This document shows positions 13,205 through 25,869 of a stretch of 64,000 nucleotides of DNA, in pieces (positions within the stretch are counted from its first letter, which is position 1; each line of letters begins with the position of its first letter). This DNA is from Himantopus leucocephalus. Lineage: Eukaryota; Chordata; Aves; Charadriiformes; Recurvirostridae. The stretch is taken from the NCBI GenBank assembly GCA_003993805.1, contig RSEF01000001.1, positions 182,405,506-182,469,505 on the forward strand, in the 5' to 3' direction. The notes beneath the pieces are model-generated. The model did no database searches. It saw nothing but the letters and a program-made list of their open reading frames with translations, and was not told the origin of the DNA. A program made the translations under genes and the position numbers.

Positions 13205-16200
13205 CTATAACCACTTAAACATTAAGTAGAGTGGAATAGTTCCTCAACAGGCTTAGCAATGCTCTGATACAGCTTTCTTGTTTGCCCTTTCAGAAGCTGC
13301 TGTTTAGAGATTAGTTTGAGAATCTTTCTTTTATGCAGCATTGACTAGTACTATTTACCTCTATGTAGTTAAATTATTGTTATTTTTTAATGTTGAAATC
13401 TCAGGGGAAGTATGTCATTCTAGCTTTCACTGTTTGTTGACAGAAGACTTCAGACTTTTAAAGTATTTTCTCTGCAATATTGATTTGCATGTATATTAGA
13501 TTTTTGCTCTGGATTTTTCTCCTAATCATCAGGAGCATTACAGGGATATTTTTTCCTGAATTGTTAAGTACCTTGTCGTTGTACTTTGCACTCTTAGTAA
13601 GTAGTAGACCATGACCCAATTCACTAAAGAGCTACAAGTCACAATGGCAACACTTATAATAATTTCTGAGTCAGGTCCTCAGGATAATAGCATGGCAGAG
13701 TTGAGAATCTGGTGCCTCATCTACAAAACTGAATGTAAATAAAGAGATGGCAGGCAGATCTTTACTTCTATAAATTTGCATTATATTAACATGTCAGTAT
13801 AATATCTTCTGGCCCAAGAGGGCAGGGGTATTTTTATAATTCTTTTAATCAGCCTTGATACCTGCCTGTGAATAAACAATGTGTCACTGAATATTCACTA
13901 AGGAAGGCAGGTCAGGTCTAATTCTCCAATTTATCACATACTAAATTCCCAGCTTGGCCTATGGCAGTCCTATATGCAGCATCCAAAGAACTATACTTGT
14001 ATTTCACACCCTGTTAAGACTATGGTTGTGAAAATTAAATACCAGGTTTAATTAATTGGTGCATAATTTAAAACAAATTGGACTCTACCATGATTACTTT
14101 TCTTTATGTTGACAATAGTAGCATGGAAGAAAAGTTGTTTAAGACTTAAAAAGGGCAAGAATAGAGTAAGGAAAAGCAGCAATATTAGTTACTAATAATA
14201 CAGAATTGTCAAAGTAGGCTTCTGTGGATGTCGGTGAGAAAGGAGGTTGTTAGAAATTTACAGCTACCTGGAAACTAAATAAATGCAGAGCTTAAAATGG
14301 TGGAGTAAAGTCTGGGTGTTACTTAATCAAGTTCAGTACTTGGATATAAAGTCATTGGTTTATTTATCTCCTCACTTTCAATGTCATGATACAGCATATG
14401 TCTGCCCTCTTCTTAAGAGGTAATTTCTTTTTTTAAAAAATTAATTGTTGGATACAAGTTTATCCTTCCCAGTTAAAATTCTGTGCCTCTACAAATATCA
14501 AAATACAGAGACTACAGTAAAGCTAAAACCACAGATATTTTTTCTTTGCCATTTTGTATCCAAAAGTGTCAGTATGAAACTGTATTTCCTGTTCTTTTAT
14601 AAAAACTGACATTTTTAAAAATTCCACTGTATGAAATTAAGTCTACCATGCAGATAAGGAAAGGTACAGTTAGAAATATGATAGGCAGTATTCCATTATT
14701 TTGTAACATCACAAAAAAGCAATTTAAAAATCCCATTCCAATCTCCAAGTATAAATAATTGAAACTATACAGATCTCAGCACCTAATTAGACATAATAGG
14801 TTTTTTGCTACATAGCTTTATGAAGGCAATCAAAAGGAAAATGCCTGCCATTGCACACTAGACAATATTCATTTTTAGATCTCATTTAGCTAAAAAATAA
14901 CACTATTTGCTTTCATAAATCTCCAAGTCGTAGTGCTTAGGAGAATTATTTTCCAGGTAGAAAAAATTGTTCTTCCCAGTAAACAGTAATTAACATGGTA
15001 CTGTATCTTATTATCCTTCTTTCTTGTACTTTTTCCTTTCTTTTTTTTTGTCTGTATGTACAATTTGACTGCAAAATTTATTTTAGTATTTTCAAAATTT
15101 TTTTTAGTTCAGGAATCTGCCAATTTCAGATTGTACTGATGAACAGCAATATGTTGACACACAATTTAGCTAGGACAGTTTTTAATCAAAACTATACAAA
15201 TTCCCCCCAAAGCATCTTTATTACAGGAAATAAAGTTTAATAGGTACTGACTTCTGTATGACTGAATATATAGCAAATACCAAGTTATTAAGGTTTTCAT
15301 CATTTCAGGGAAATATTAAGATTTCTTTCTACTGTACTTACTGTGCTTACTGCACCTAACAGCTCAATATATTACTGAAAACATAAGTCCTCTTAAGCAA
15401 AATAGTTTCCTTCCCTAAGAGAAATCCTCATAGCTGGGTTTCTAAGCTCAACTGTCCAGGAACTGTGTGCAAACTAGCAAAGCAAATTGTTCAGAATGTC
15501 ATGAAAATGAAAGTAATTCAGCAAAAGATGGATAGGATAAGTTAGTCCCTCAATGCCAGCCTCCATACAGAAAGTGTGTATGATTGCTTTTCTCAGCAAA
15601 CAAAAACAGAGCACTAATATCATGTGGAACATTAAGTCCAACAGGATTGATTATTCTTTTTTTTTTGTGCCTTAAACCAGTTTTGTAAAATTGATGAAGA
15701 TGAGATGCAGGAAGAAAAGCTGTGACACCTTGTGCCCTTTCTCTTCTCTTAGCAAACAATCCTGAAAGACATGACAATATTATTCTTGTGTGCATTTTGC
15801 TTAATGACAATAAGATTTCAAGTGTTGGCTGGAAATTGTTATTTTCTCATTTAGGAACAGGAATAAACCATTCAATATAATAGAATATATTTTAATAAAA
15901 ACATTATCTACATTCTGAGTGTAAATCTAGATGGATGTTTATTGTCTAGTGGGCACAGAAAACAAAATTATGTACTCTGATGTCACTTTAGTGTAAGACT
16001 CTTATAGTGAACATGAAAGCCTGTTTCATGAAGTCAAGATGAACTCTGATCTTCTAACACACTGTTCAGTATCTGGACTACAAAAAGATGAAAAATCTTA
16101 TCTCAAGAGACGATGCAGAAATTGGCTGCATCATTTAGAAAAAATAAAATGCTATAGAGTTCAGTACCTTTGCTCTTTAAGGACGAGGAATTCTACAGTG

Positions 16201-16529
16201 TGCTAATAGGATTGGAACTCTGACATTTCAACACAGACTACTTAAAATGATTTTTTTTTTCCTATTAAAACAAATGACCTGGAACATTCAGAAAAGAGAA
16301 TAGTCTTTTCATCAATTTTGCTGGAAAATATTTTGCTTTGTGATCTTAGTAGAATGTATCCCTTAAGATTTCGATTGCAGTATTGCCATTTGTGGTTATC
16401 GTGGACTGTTCAGTAACTTCAGTACAGGTTTTGATACAGAAGTGAGATGTACTGCGCTCCATTCTGTGTGATGGGGAGGCTAAGAACAACACCTTTGGGA
16501 ATACCTTTTGATCCATGTGTGTGATATAA

Positions 16530-17499
16530 ATGAGGATACAGGCCAGCCAGCCTCACTGTGATCCCTGATAAGGTGATGGAGCAAACAACACTGGTACCAG
16601 TTTCAGTCCATATTAAGGACAGGAAGGTGACAGGGAATAGTTATCATGAATTCATGAAAAATAAATCATTCCTGACCAACCTGACTAACGTAACTGCCAG
16701 GGTCAGAGGGTTGTAATCAGAAGCACAAAGTCCAGCTGGAAGCCACTAGTGATGTTTCCCAGGGGCCAATTTGTTCATTGTTAATGATTAATTCCATTCA
16801 TGACCTGGATGTACTCTCTGTGCATCTCTGAATGCCCTCTCAGCAAGTTGGCAGATGAAAAAAACAGTAAAGAATGGTTGATGGTTATGCTGCCATCAGA
16901 GAAACATCAAAAGGCTGGAAAATGAGGTGATGGAAATCTCATGAGATTCAACAGAGGCAAATGGCATGTCCTGCAATTGGGGAAGAATTACCCCGTGCAT
17001 CAGTACAGGATGGGGGCTGACTGGCAGGGAAGCAATCCATAGAAAAGGTCCTGGGGGTCTTGGTGGACAACAGGTTGGACAAGAGCCAGTACCATATGCT
17101 TGCAGCAAAGGCAGCCAACAGTATCCTGTGTTGCATGAGGAAGAGTGTTGCTAGCAGGATGAGGGACATGATCTTACCCACTACTCAACCCTGGTGAGAC
17201 ACACTGGCTGAAGTACTGTGTACAGTTCTGGGCTCTCCAGTACAAGACCACAACACAATGACTTACTGGAGTGAGTCCAGTGAAGGGCCACAAAGAAGAT
17301 TAAGGGACTGGAGCATCTCTCACATGAGGACACTCTGAGAGAGCTGGGACTGTTTAGCCTGAAGTAGAGAAGTCTTAGGGAGCTCAATGTGTATAAATAC
17401 CTAGTGGGAGGGAGTAAAGTAAATGGAACCATGGTGTCGCCAGTGGTATTGAGTGAAATACAGACTGAAATACAGGAAATACCATCTAAATGATGAGAA
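16530..17499 (+). mobile_element. Older CR1 LINE, 5' part (host of a nested CR1)
   Basis: A diverged CR1 in + orientation. Recognisable blocks include 'ggccagccagcctcac' near 16541, 'catgaggttcaac'-like sequence near 16940, 'gtccagtgaagggccac' near 17275 and 'tacaggaaataccatctaa' near 17471. These appear in the order expected from the RT C-terminus to the 3' UTR. Several stops and indels show it is dead. The copy breaks off at 17499 and resumes at 18156. Confidence 0.85.
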
Positions 17500-18155
17500 G
17501 CTCAACATGAGCCGGCAATGTGTGCTTACAGCCCAGAAGGCCAACTGTACCCTGGGCTGCATCAAAAGAAGCATTGCCAGCAGGTCAAGGGAGGAGATTC
17601 TGCTCCTCTACTCCGCTCTTGTGAGACCAAACCTGGAATATTGTGTCCAGCTCTGGAGCCCTCAACATAGGAAAGACACGGACCTGTTGGAGTGGGTCCA
17701 GAGGAGGGCCACAAAGACGATCAGAGGGCTGGAGCACCTCTCACCTGCATGAGGACAGGCTGAGAGAGTTGGGGTTGTTCAGCCTGGAGAAGAGAAGACT
17801 CCAGGCAGAACTTACAGGAACTTTCCATTATCTGAAGGGCACCTGCAAGAAAGCTGGAGAGGGACTTTTTACAAGGACATGTAGTGACAGAACGAGAGGT
17901 AATGGCTTCAAACTGGAAGAGGGTAGATTTAGAAAAGATACTAGGCAAAAAAATTTCACTCTGAGGGTGGTGAGACACTGGAACAAGTTGCCCAGAGAAG
18001 TTGTGGCTGCCCCATGCCTGGAAATGTTCAAGGCCAGGTTGGACGGGCCTTTGAGCAACCTGGTGTAGTTGGAGGTGTCCCTGGCCATGGCAGGTGGTTT
18101 GGAACTAGATGATCTTTAAGGTCCCTTCCAACCTAAACCATTCTATGATTTTATG
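17500..18155 (+). mobile_element. Younger CR1 LINE nested in an older CR1
   Basis: A less diverged CR1 starting at 'gctcaacatgagccggcaatg' (17500) and ending in ATTCTATGATTTTATG. Its 5' part still reads open from the RT C-terminal region. It contains the family motif LEYCVQLWSPQ, then DLLEWVQRRATK and GLEHLS (about 17629-17745). The 3' UTR follows with 'gtggtgagacactgg' and 'cccttccaacctaaacc'. The older CR1 continues on both sides of it, so this copy inserted later. Confidence 0.92.
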
Positions 18156-18354
18156 AAAACCAAGTTTTTTACTGTGAAGTTGATACACTGACACAGATTT
18201 CCCGGAGAGGCTGTGGAGTCTCTATCCTAGGTGTTATTTAAAAGCCATCTGGATGTGGTCTGGGACAACTGTCTCTACGTCACCTTGCTTTGAGCAGTGG
18301 GGTTGATGAGACAATTTCCAGAGATGCCTGCCCACCTCAACCACTCTGTGACAG
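18156..18354 (+). mobile_element. Older CR1 LINE, 3' part after the nested insertion
   Basis: The sequence resumes exactly where the left part stopped, at the CR1 block 'aagttttttactgtgaag'. It continues with 'cccggagaggctgtggagtctc' in pieces and ends with 'cctcaaccactctgtgacag', a decayed CR1 tail. With 16530-17499 it makes one contiguous old CR1. Confidence 0.85.
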
Positions 18355-18584
18355 ATCTACTGTAAGTGATTCTGGGAGTCTGAAACTACAGTAGGACAAT
18401 GGAAATAGAATTACAGCCCATTGAACAACTTGATTTCAGGTTTCAATCATTTTTCTTTTAAGTCTGACACAAGATCAGATAACAATAACACACAGAACAT
18501 TGCCAAGTTTGGGGCTTTTTTTGTCAGTTTTAGCACTGTAAATAACTTCAGCCATTGTTTGATGAAGACAAATGGTTAGCACAT

Positions 18585-19104
18585 TGTTGTGGTTTGGACC
18601 AGACTGGTCACTGAGGTGAAACAACAGATGCTGTCCCCCACCTCTCTCTCCAAAGAGAGGGGGGAGAAAGAGAAAGAGACTTATACGTTTAGAAGGAACT
18701 AAATTACTGTAATGAAATATTAATAATAAAACAATAAAAAGAAAACAATGAAATATATACAAAACCTGATCAAGCTTCCACAATGACAATCACATCACTG
18801 ACAGGCACAGGGGAAGTCCCAGACTGGACTCAGTGACAGACAGGAGCTGGATTCCGGATCTGGATTCTGGAATGCATGGATCGAGATCAAAGGCAAACAA
18901 ACAGACAGAGTCCTCCTTGGAAGCTGGCCATTGAAGAAAAAGAGGGCTGACCCTTTGACCCCTCAGCTTTTATATTAAGCATGATGCAGATGGGATGGAA
19001 TACCCTGTTGGTCCGTTTTGGGTCAGCTGTCCTGTCCGCTCCTCCCCACAGGTGCGACCCCTCTACGCTTTTCTGCTTCTGACCCTCCACTGGGGCAAAT
19101 AACA
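18585..19104 (-). mobile_element. Solo LTR of an avian endogenous retrovirus
   Basis: A 520-bp segment bounded by TGTT at 18585 and AACA at 19104, the inverted TG...CA ends of an LTR. It is GC-richer than its surroundings, and no gag, pol or env sequence adjoins it. Read on the minus strand it has a TATAAAAG box near 18968-18975, which favours - orientation. No clear AATAAA was seen on that strand. A 6-bp match, GTTAGC, lies just outside both ends, 4 bp from the left terminus and 3 bp from the right. It may be a displaced target duplication or chance. The family resembles common ERVL-like bird LTRs, but that class is from recollection, not a search. Confidence 0.75.
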
Positions 19105-20834
19105 AAGTTAGCTGACCTTGATTGTTATAGAAAGATTGTTATTGTTATATAAGCAAGAGCCTCTCTGCATACCATTCCTTGGCATCAACTATAGACTTAA
19201 GGTCTTATCACTCTGAGAGTGAACATTTTCCACACAATATGCTAATTGGTTCTGTTTTACCTCAAAGCAGGACACACATTTTATAAATCCTTAGTGGTTG
19301 TAACTCATGCTTAAATAACTATTCCATTTCTAAGTATACCATTGAATCTACAGTCAGTTGCTGATGGTGCAATGAACCAATTTTTTTTTCTTAAATGAAT
19401 GTCACTAGTAATATCAGGATTTTAATTTCTACATTGCTTCATTTCACTGTTATGGTTTTATTTAAGCAGTTCTATACTTAGATTAAAAAGGCTTATCTCA
19501 TTTAGCAGTTTTTAAAAAGTATTTATTTATAATTTGCAGTTTGGTATACTTACTGTAAAGTATTAAACAGAAAACCAAAAACATATGTCTCATTAAATTT
19601 GTGAAGCTGAATTTGTAAAATTTGTGGGGCTTGTTGGTCTCATTTAATCATTTTAAATCAAAACTGATTCATCAATTTAAATCAATGTTGATTTTTTCAG
19701 TACTACATTTCCATTCTCCCAGAATGAATTTTGGTCTTGTCAGGTAATGTGTCATTATCCAAAAAATGTGTAGAAAAATCCCTTAGCTTATATGGATGAG
19801 AGAAAGATGATAAAGGAGAGGTGGAATAAAAGGAGTGGAGAGTATGACAATCGTAACAGAACAAGCAGAGCCACTTAGAGAGAAAATACAGGTTTCTTTC
19901 AGCAGCCTTTAATGGTCTTTTCATTTTCAGCACACTCCTCTTTTTTTAAGACTAAATTGGTATCATCTTAGTATTCCCATATGTTATATGTATTGAAAAG
20001 TAAACTGAAAGTGGTTAATAGTGGTTAATACTGCTGCATATAGGAGAAAGGAAAATTGGTCTAGTTAGTCCAGTCTTTCAAAATGTAACAACTGCCTAAT
20101 CTGGAGATGTTTTACTTTCTTAACCATAAAGGTGAATGTATTAAGGAATTACAGTCAGTATTTCTCCTATTTCCTGTCACCATCGTGCCAGGCAAAAGGA
20201 TGAATGTCATAGCTGGTCCACCTCTAAAACTATATATACATCATTGTTATTAACAATAACAAACATTGTTATTAACAAGTAATTAATTTCAGTTTAATAG
20301 TGAAGAGGGAATGAAAGCTCTTTACTGGCACTGCATCACAGAAGTAACAGCCTTTATCGATTTGATTTGATTAAAAAAATGATCAAGTTATATCATGAAT
20401 TTATTATCACTGAAATTGAAGCCATGTATTTTATACATGCTTCAGAAAACAAATTATTGGTTGTTTAAAGGAATTAAGGCATATATTAGGGAAGGAACAC
20501 TTTTCTTGAACACCTGTATATGCCTATCCCATTAATAACCAAACTCTGTATACATTCAGCAAACTCTGCAACAGCTCTGCAGTAGAGAGTACCTGAGAAG
20601 GCAATATTTTTAGATAGATTATTCAGTTTTCATGATCAAAAGGAACTATTCACAAAAAAGCATCTTAAAAAACAATGGAAAATTTATTGAAAACATTATT
20701 TTGGCTGCTCTCAGAATGTTGCAAAGTCTAATCAAGTGTACTTACTTGATTCACCAGTATTGCAAGGTGCATATTTATTTATTTATTTATTTGACTTACA
20801 TAAAGATGTCTGGGATTTAAGTACAATTTTGGGA
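19105..20834. other. Intronic sequence without recognised genes
   Basis: Unique AT-rich sequence between the solo LTR and the large CR1. Direct copies of CATTGTTATTAACAA at 20242-20256 and 20264-20278 form a small inverted and direct repeat cluster. Confidence 0.65.
20773..20792. repeat. (ATTT)5 microsatellite
   Basis: Five perfect ATTT units. Confidence 0.93.
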
Positions 20835-22450
20835 TGGACCGCGAGATGTGGACTAAGAGAGAAGAGTCCTTCTCACTGTAAGAGAAGATCAGGTTCATGA
20901 CCACCTGAGGAACCTGAACATATGGAAGTCTATGGGACCTGATGAAATGCATCCCAGGGTCCTGAGGGAGTTGGCTGTTGTAGTTGCCAAGTCACTCTCC
21001 ATAATATTTGAAAAGTCACGGCAGTCAGGTGAAGTCCCTGAGGGACTTCAAGGGGAAACATTGCAGCCACTTTTAAAAGGGTAGATAGAAGGACCCTGCA
21101 AACTACCAACCTCTCAACCTCACCTCTGTGCCTGGGAAGATCATGGAACAGATCCTCCTAGAAGTTATGCATAGGCACATGGAGGACAGGGAGATGATTC
21201 GAGCCAGCCAGCATGGCTTCACCAAGGGTAAGGCCTGCCTGACCTACCTAGGGGCCTTCTATGGTGGAGTGACTACATCAGTGGACAAAGGAAGAGCTAT
21301 GGATGTTGTCTATCTGCATTTCTGTAAGGCCTTTGACACAGTCCTCCACAAGACCCTACTCTCTAAATTGGAGAGAAATGGATTTGATGGGTGGACTGTT
21401 TGGTGGATGAGGAATTGGTTGGATGGTCACATGCAGAGGGTAGTGGTCAATGGCTCAATGTCCAGATGGAGATTAGTGACAATTAGTGCCCCTCAGGGAT
21501 CCATACTGGGACCAGTACTATTCAATATCTTCATGAATGACATAGTGGGATCAAGTGCATCCTCAACAAGTTTGCAGAGGACACCAAGCTGAGTGGTGTG
21601 GTCAGCTCGCCTGAGGGACAGGATGCCATCTAGAGGGAGCAGGACAAGCTTGAGAAGTTGGCCCATGTGAACCTCATGAGGTTCAACAAGGCCAAACGCA
21701 GGGTCCTGCACGTGGGTCAGGGCAACCCCCAGTATCAGTACAGGCTAGGGGATGAAAGGATTGAGAGAATCCCTGCTGAGGAGGATTTGGGGACACTGGT
21801 GGATAAATGAGCCAACAATGTGAGTTCACAGCCCAGAACGCCAACCGTATCCTGGGCTGCATCAAAAGAAGTGTGGCCAGCAGGTCATGGGAGGTGATTC
21901 CGCCCCTCTACTCCACTCTCGTGAGACCCCACCTGGAGTACTGAGTCCAGCTCTGGGGTCCCTAACATACGAAGGTCATGGACCTGTTGGAGTGGGTCCA
22001 GAGAAGGGCCACAAAGATGATGAGAGCGCTGGAACACCTGTCCTATGAGGACAGGCTGAGAGAGTTGGGGTTGTTCAGCCTGGAGAAGAGAAGGTTCCAG
22101 AGAGACCTTATTACAGCCTTTCACTACTTAAAAGGGGGCCTACAGGAAAGATGGGGACAGATTTTTTAGCAGGGCCTGTTGTAATAGGACAAGGTGTAAT
22201 GGTTTTAAACTGAAAGAGGGTAGATTTAGACTAGATATAAGGAAGATATTTTTTACAAGGAGCATCATGAAACACTCTAACAGGTTTCCCAAAGAGGTGG
22301 TAGATGCCCCATCCCTGAAACATTCAAGGCCAGGTTGGAGGGGTCTTTGATCAACCTGATATAGGTGAAGATGTCCCAGCTCATTGCAGTGGGGGTTGGA
22401 CTAGATGACCTTAAGGTCCCTTCCAACACAAATTATTCTATGACTCTATG
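20835..22450 (+). mobile_element. CR1 LINE, 5'-truncated 1.6-kb copy
   Basis: The largest CR1 of the window. From left to right it carries the 'gacctgatgaaatgcatccc' region, the reverse-transcriptase core, the RT C-terminal 'DLLEWVQRRATK' region (about 21978-22013), the 3' UTR and an ATTCTATGACTCTATG tail. Internal stops and frameshifts make it non-functional. Confidence 0.95.
21128..21592 (+). pseudogene. CR1 reverse-transcriptase fragment
   Basis: A 150-codon stretch that is still open inside the CR1. It encodes the fingers and palm of a LINE reverse transcriptase. The block [13 protein letters not shown] (about residues 27-39) is followed by motif A, with KAFDTV near residue 68. Then comes [17 protein letters not shown] (motif B and following, about residues 123-139). 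The catalytic YADD-type motif C would lie further downstream, but the frame is lost near 21550 before it. The true start of the CR1 ORF2 is far upstream and absent. It is a dead 5'-truncated copy rather than a host gene. Confidence 0.9.
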
Positions 22451-22799
22451 ACTTACTGTTAAACAACAAGAAAGAAAAAAATATATTATGCAGTTGGGTT
22501 CACTATAGAGGCCTAGCTGCTTTTCCCACAGAGAAGTCTCTTCCACAAAGCACCTCACTCTTTATGCCATAATATGTTAAATTGTTTGCTAAATCTTACA
22601 TTTCTGTCATTTCAACCTGTCATCAATAGACCTCCTGCAATTATCAATTTGACGGGTTTGTCTAGCCAAGCCTTCAGAGTTGTTAACCTGGGAAGAAAAT
22701 ACAAATTCCAACCAGAACAAACATTGAAAGAGACCAAGTTTATGCTGGAGTCAAAGAGACTGTGATATCCATGCCTAAATTTAGCAAATACATATAGAC
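22451..22799. other. Spacer between a young and an ancient CR1
   Basis: Unique sequence. The 63-codon frame at 22574-22765 has no recognisable domain. Confidence 0.6.
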
Positions 22800-23130
22800 T
22801 CATAGATTTTATGACCTGAAGTTACTGCTGTGATCATGTAGACTGACTTTCTGCAAGAGAGGCATGGAATATCTTCCTGTCATTTCTGCCTTGAGGCCAT
22901 GCCATCTCAAGGAGTTTGAGCATGTCTGTCAAAAAATGTATTCGTGCAGATATGAAAACTTCAAGCAACACAGAAACGGTCATATTCCTAAATTCGTATT
23001 TTCAACAAATCCTTACCATCTTTAGTTAAAATACAGAATGTTATTCTTAAGCTTATTTTAACACATTACTAATTCCAGTCATTAGATCTTCTTATTCCTT
23101 TAACAGTTAGACTCTTAGTCATACATCTTT
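22800..23130 (-). mobile_element. Ancient CR1/L3-like LINE remnant, 3' end
   Basis: It begins TCATAGATTTTATGACC, then 'tgtgatcatgtagactgac'. This matches, with decay, the inverted 3' end of an old CR1 class widespread in turtles, crocodilians and birds. Further along, 'gtttgagcatgtctgtc' and 'ccagtcattagatcttcttat' keep the order of that class. The right limit is approximate. Confidence 0.62.
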
Positions 23131-25869
23131 TCCCTATGCACTATGGTTGGGTTACCTCGTGGAAATAATATCTTGATAAACCCTACATCTCATATGGAAT
23201 TTCCAGCAGGTTTCCGTATTTTTAATGGTTTTTTTTGTAATATTTTCTGAAGTTCCTCTATATTATTTACATTCTTTACATGTACAATATCTACATCCAT
23301 TAGTTTTCATGGGTGTACCATTAGAGGAACTCAATAACAGCTGTGACTACAGGTTTCTCAATCTGTTCCACTTTGCAGTCATGCTTCTCAGATATCTGCA
23401 AATATCAAAACAAAATTTTAAAAAAAGATAGACAAAATACTTAAAATAGACCTAATATTACTTTCATGGAATGCAGCACTTTGGGTTTTTTTATTTACTT
23501 ATTAGAGAACTGGACTTTGAACATTAATATATTGAATTTACATAGTCCAAAACAATGATTTGCCCTCACATATATGGCTGTAACTATGCCAAAACAGAAT
23601 GAAATTCAATATTGCAGAATGTATTTGTCCAGTATTTTAAAACAGTGGTCCAGAACTGGACCAGCTCTTAAGGAGCAAATGTAAGGACATCAATGCCTTT
23701 GGTATTCTGTAAAGAAGAGACTTTAAATCTGTAAACACATAGCAAGTTAGTATGTACTATAGTCAGTAGCATGTAAGATTATTTTTGTACAGAAGCCCTT
23801 CTGTCTTTGTCCTGTATGGAAAGATAATTTTTCTACAGCTTTGCCAGTAAATTTTCCTATTATAGAAACAATGGAAACTGGCAAACTCAACCAGGCTATC
23901 TTGTATTGAATGGCTTAAAGCTGTCCAAGCTAAATATACTTCCAGATTTCTTTGTTGCTACAGCTGTAACTAAATTCACACCTTTTGGCTGAAGAGCATG
24001 ACATGAATCTCACATCAAACCAACATTTTTATTTTGGCAGTTTTCTAATTGTAACATTTCCCTGTGTCAATGTAAGATTAATTTACATGGAAATGGAATT
24101 GAACATCATGATAGCAAAATATGTAGAAGTTATTCAGTAAGGTCAGACAAGTTCAGAGAACGCTGTTATGAACTTTAAAAGCCAGTTGAATTCACAACAC
24201 AATAGCAAGAGGTAAATGCAAGGTAAAAGACATTAGGGAAAAAATCTGAAGGAATGTACATCTCGTAGGCTTCTACAAGCATAAATCCAGTAAAGTTCTC
24301 ATTATGAAGAAATCAGTGAAGACTATTTTCTGTACAAAGCCTGGTTAAAGAGTACGACAGAAAATGCAGAGAGAAAATCCATTACATTAATGTAATAAGT
24401 TTATCAGGTTTTGATGTAATTTAAAAAAAAAAGGCTAAAAACCCATGAAAATGCAGGAAGAACAGTATTTTGATTAAGAAGAAAACAAATTTTCTATAAA
24501 AAGTGACTGAAATAATTAGGATGGCTTTATTTACAGCAGGAAAGAAGACGAGAATAAAACTCAAATATGAAAGGACATGGCAAAAAAGTATGAAACAGTG
24601 AATGAGATAAAAAGAGTAAATTGAGGACAACTCTTTATGTCCTAATGAAAGAGCAAATAAGCTATTCAAGCAAGTAAAATGTGGAAATTTCAAAACTAAT
24701 GAGATGTGTTTTGACATGCATCATAGTTCACTGTGAAATTCACTGCATAGTAGTACAACTCTGCTTATGCGTGAAGGTGAAAGAGGCTTGGTGTGTTTAT
24801 CTAGACGTCAATTATTTATGAATGTATGTGTATAGAAATATTCACACGTGTATACTTTCTTTGAATATGATTAGTTTTTTATCCCAACAAGAATCTGATT
24901 TTCTATTTAACTTTGCATTTAGTGAAGAGTTTATACATGAAAAGCTAAAGAGTACAGTGTTGTCATAAAAAATTATAGTAAATACTTTTTTGACAATGTA
25001 ATACTGTTTGTTCAGGATTTAAGAAAAACCCCAAACAACCAAAAAAAACCCAAAACAAAACCTCCCTACAACTACAGTATATTATCTCCTGATTTTCTAT
25101 GTGAACACTGCCACATCTTCCCACATGTTTGCTACTGGTTGCATTCTGAGATAAGATACTGAGCTATAACAAACATGAGTTCACTTTAATATCCACTTTA
25201 ATGTTGAGGAAAAACTATACCTGAAACATGTGATTGAATAAAAAGCATTTAGAAGCAAGGATATTCATACCAAAAGAAACTGGAGAATGAGTTCATAGAA
25301 ACTTCTACAGAAAAAGATGAGGCTCAGACTTTATAAGAAAGAAAATTTCAGTATGGGTTAGTAAAGTTTTTAAATTCTTTTTTTTTAAGTTTTAAAAAAG
25401 AACACCAACAAAAAACAAAGCCAACACCCAAAGTGCAGGAACATTCCATGAACACTGACATGAAACTTGTTCAAACTCATTGTTAAATGTAGTTTTTAAT
25501 GTCAAATTAAACTTCGAATGAATGACTTTTCTGAAATAGAACAAAACACAGTTCTCCACAGAAAGTGGAAACTTTACATTGTTTTAAATGAAAGATAGAC
25601 TTTTCTGCAAGAAAAAAATAGACCCATTCTCTGAAACTTTAATGATCTACTGTTTTCTGACTTTTTGATGAGTCCAATCATGTGAAATGGAGTGGAAAAA
25701 AAGACACTGACTTAGGAATGGGATTGGATTTAGCCTGAGATTTTCAGAACGATGCTCATTTGAGATCATGGATTCACAGAATGGAATTACGGAGCTCACT
25801 GCATTGTAACAAATGGTGCTTAGCTATAACTTATCTTCCAGAGCCTTCTAAGCTTAACAGAAGATACTG
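23131..25869. other. Intronic sequence without recognised genes
   Basis: AT-rich unique sequence with A/C-rich low-complexity near 25021-25063 and 25380-25430. Nothing coding was recognised. Confidence 0.6.

Larger units (their letters stand above)
9772..16529. other. Intronic sequence without recognised genes
   Basis: Long AT-rich unique stretch with the poly(A)/N site and the A/C-rich tract. No exon or repeat family was recognised otherwise. Confidence 0.6.

Noticed and set aside
17453..18088. Several overlapping frames on both strands
   Set aside because: All belong to the nested CR1; only the + strand RT C-terminal part reflects an original protein.
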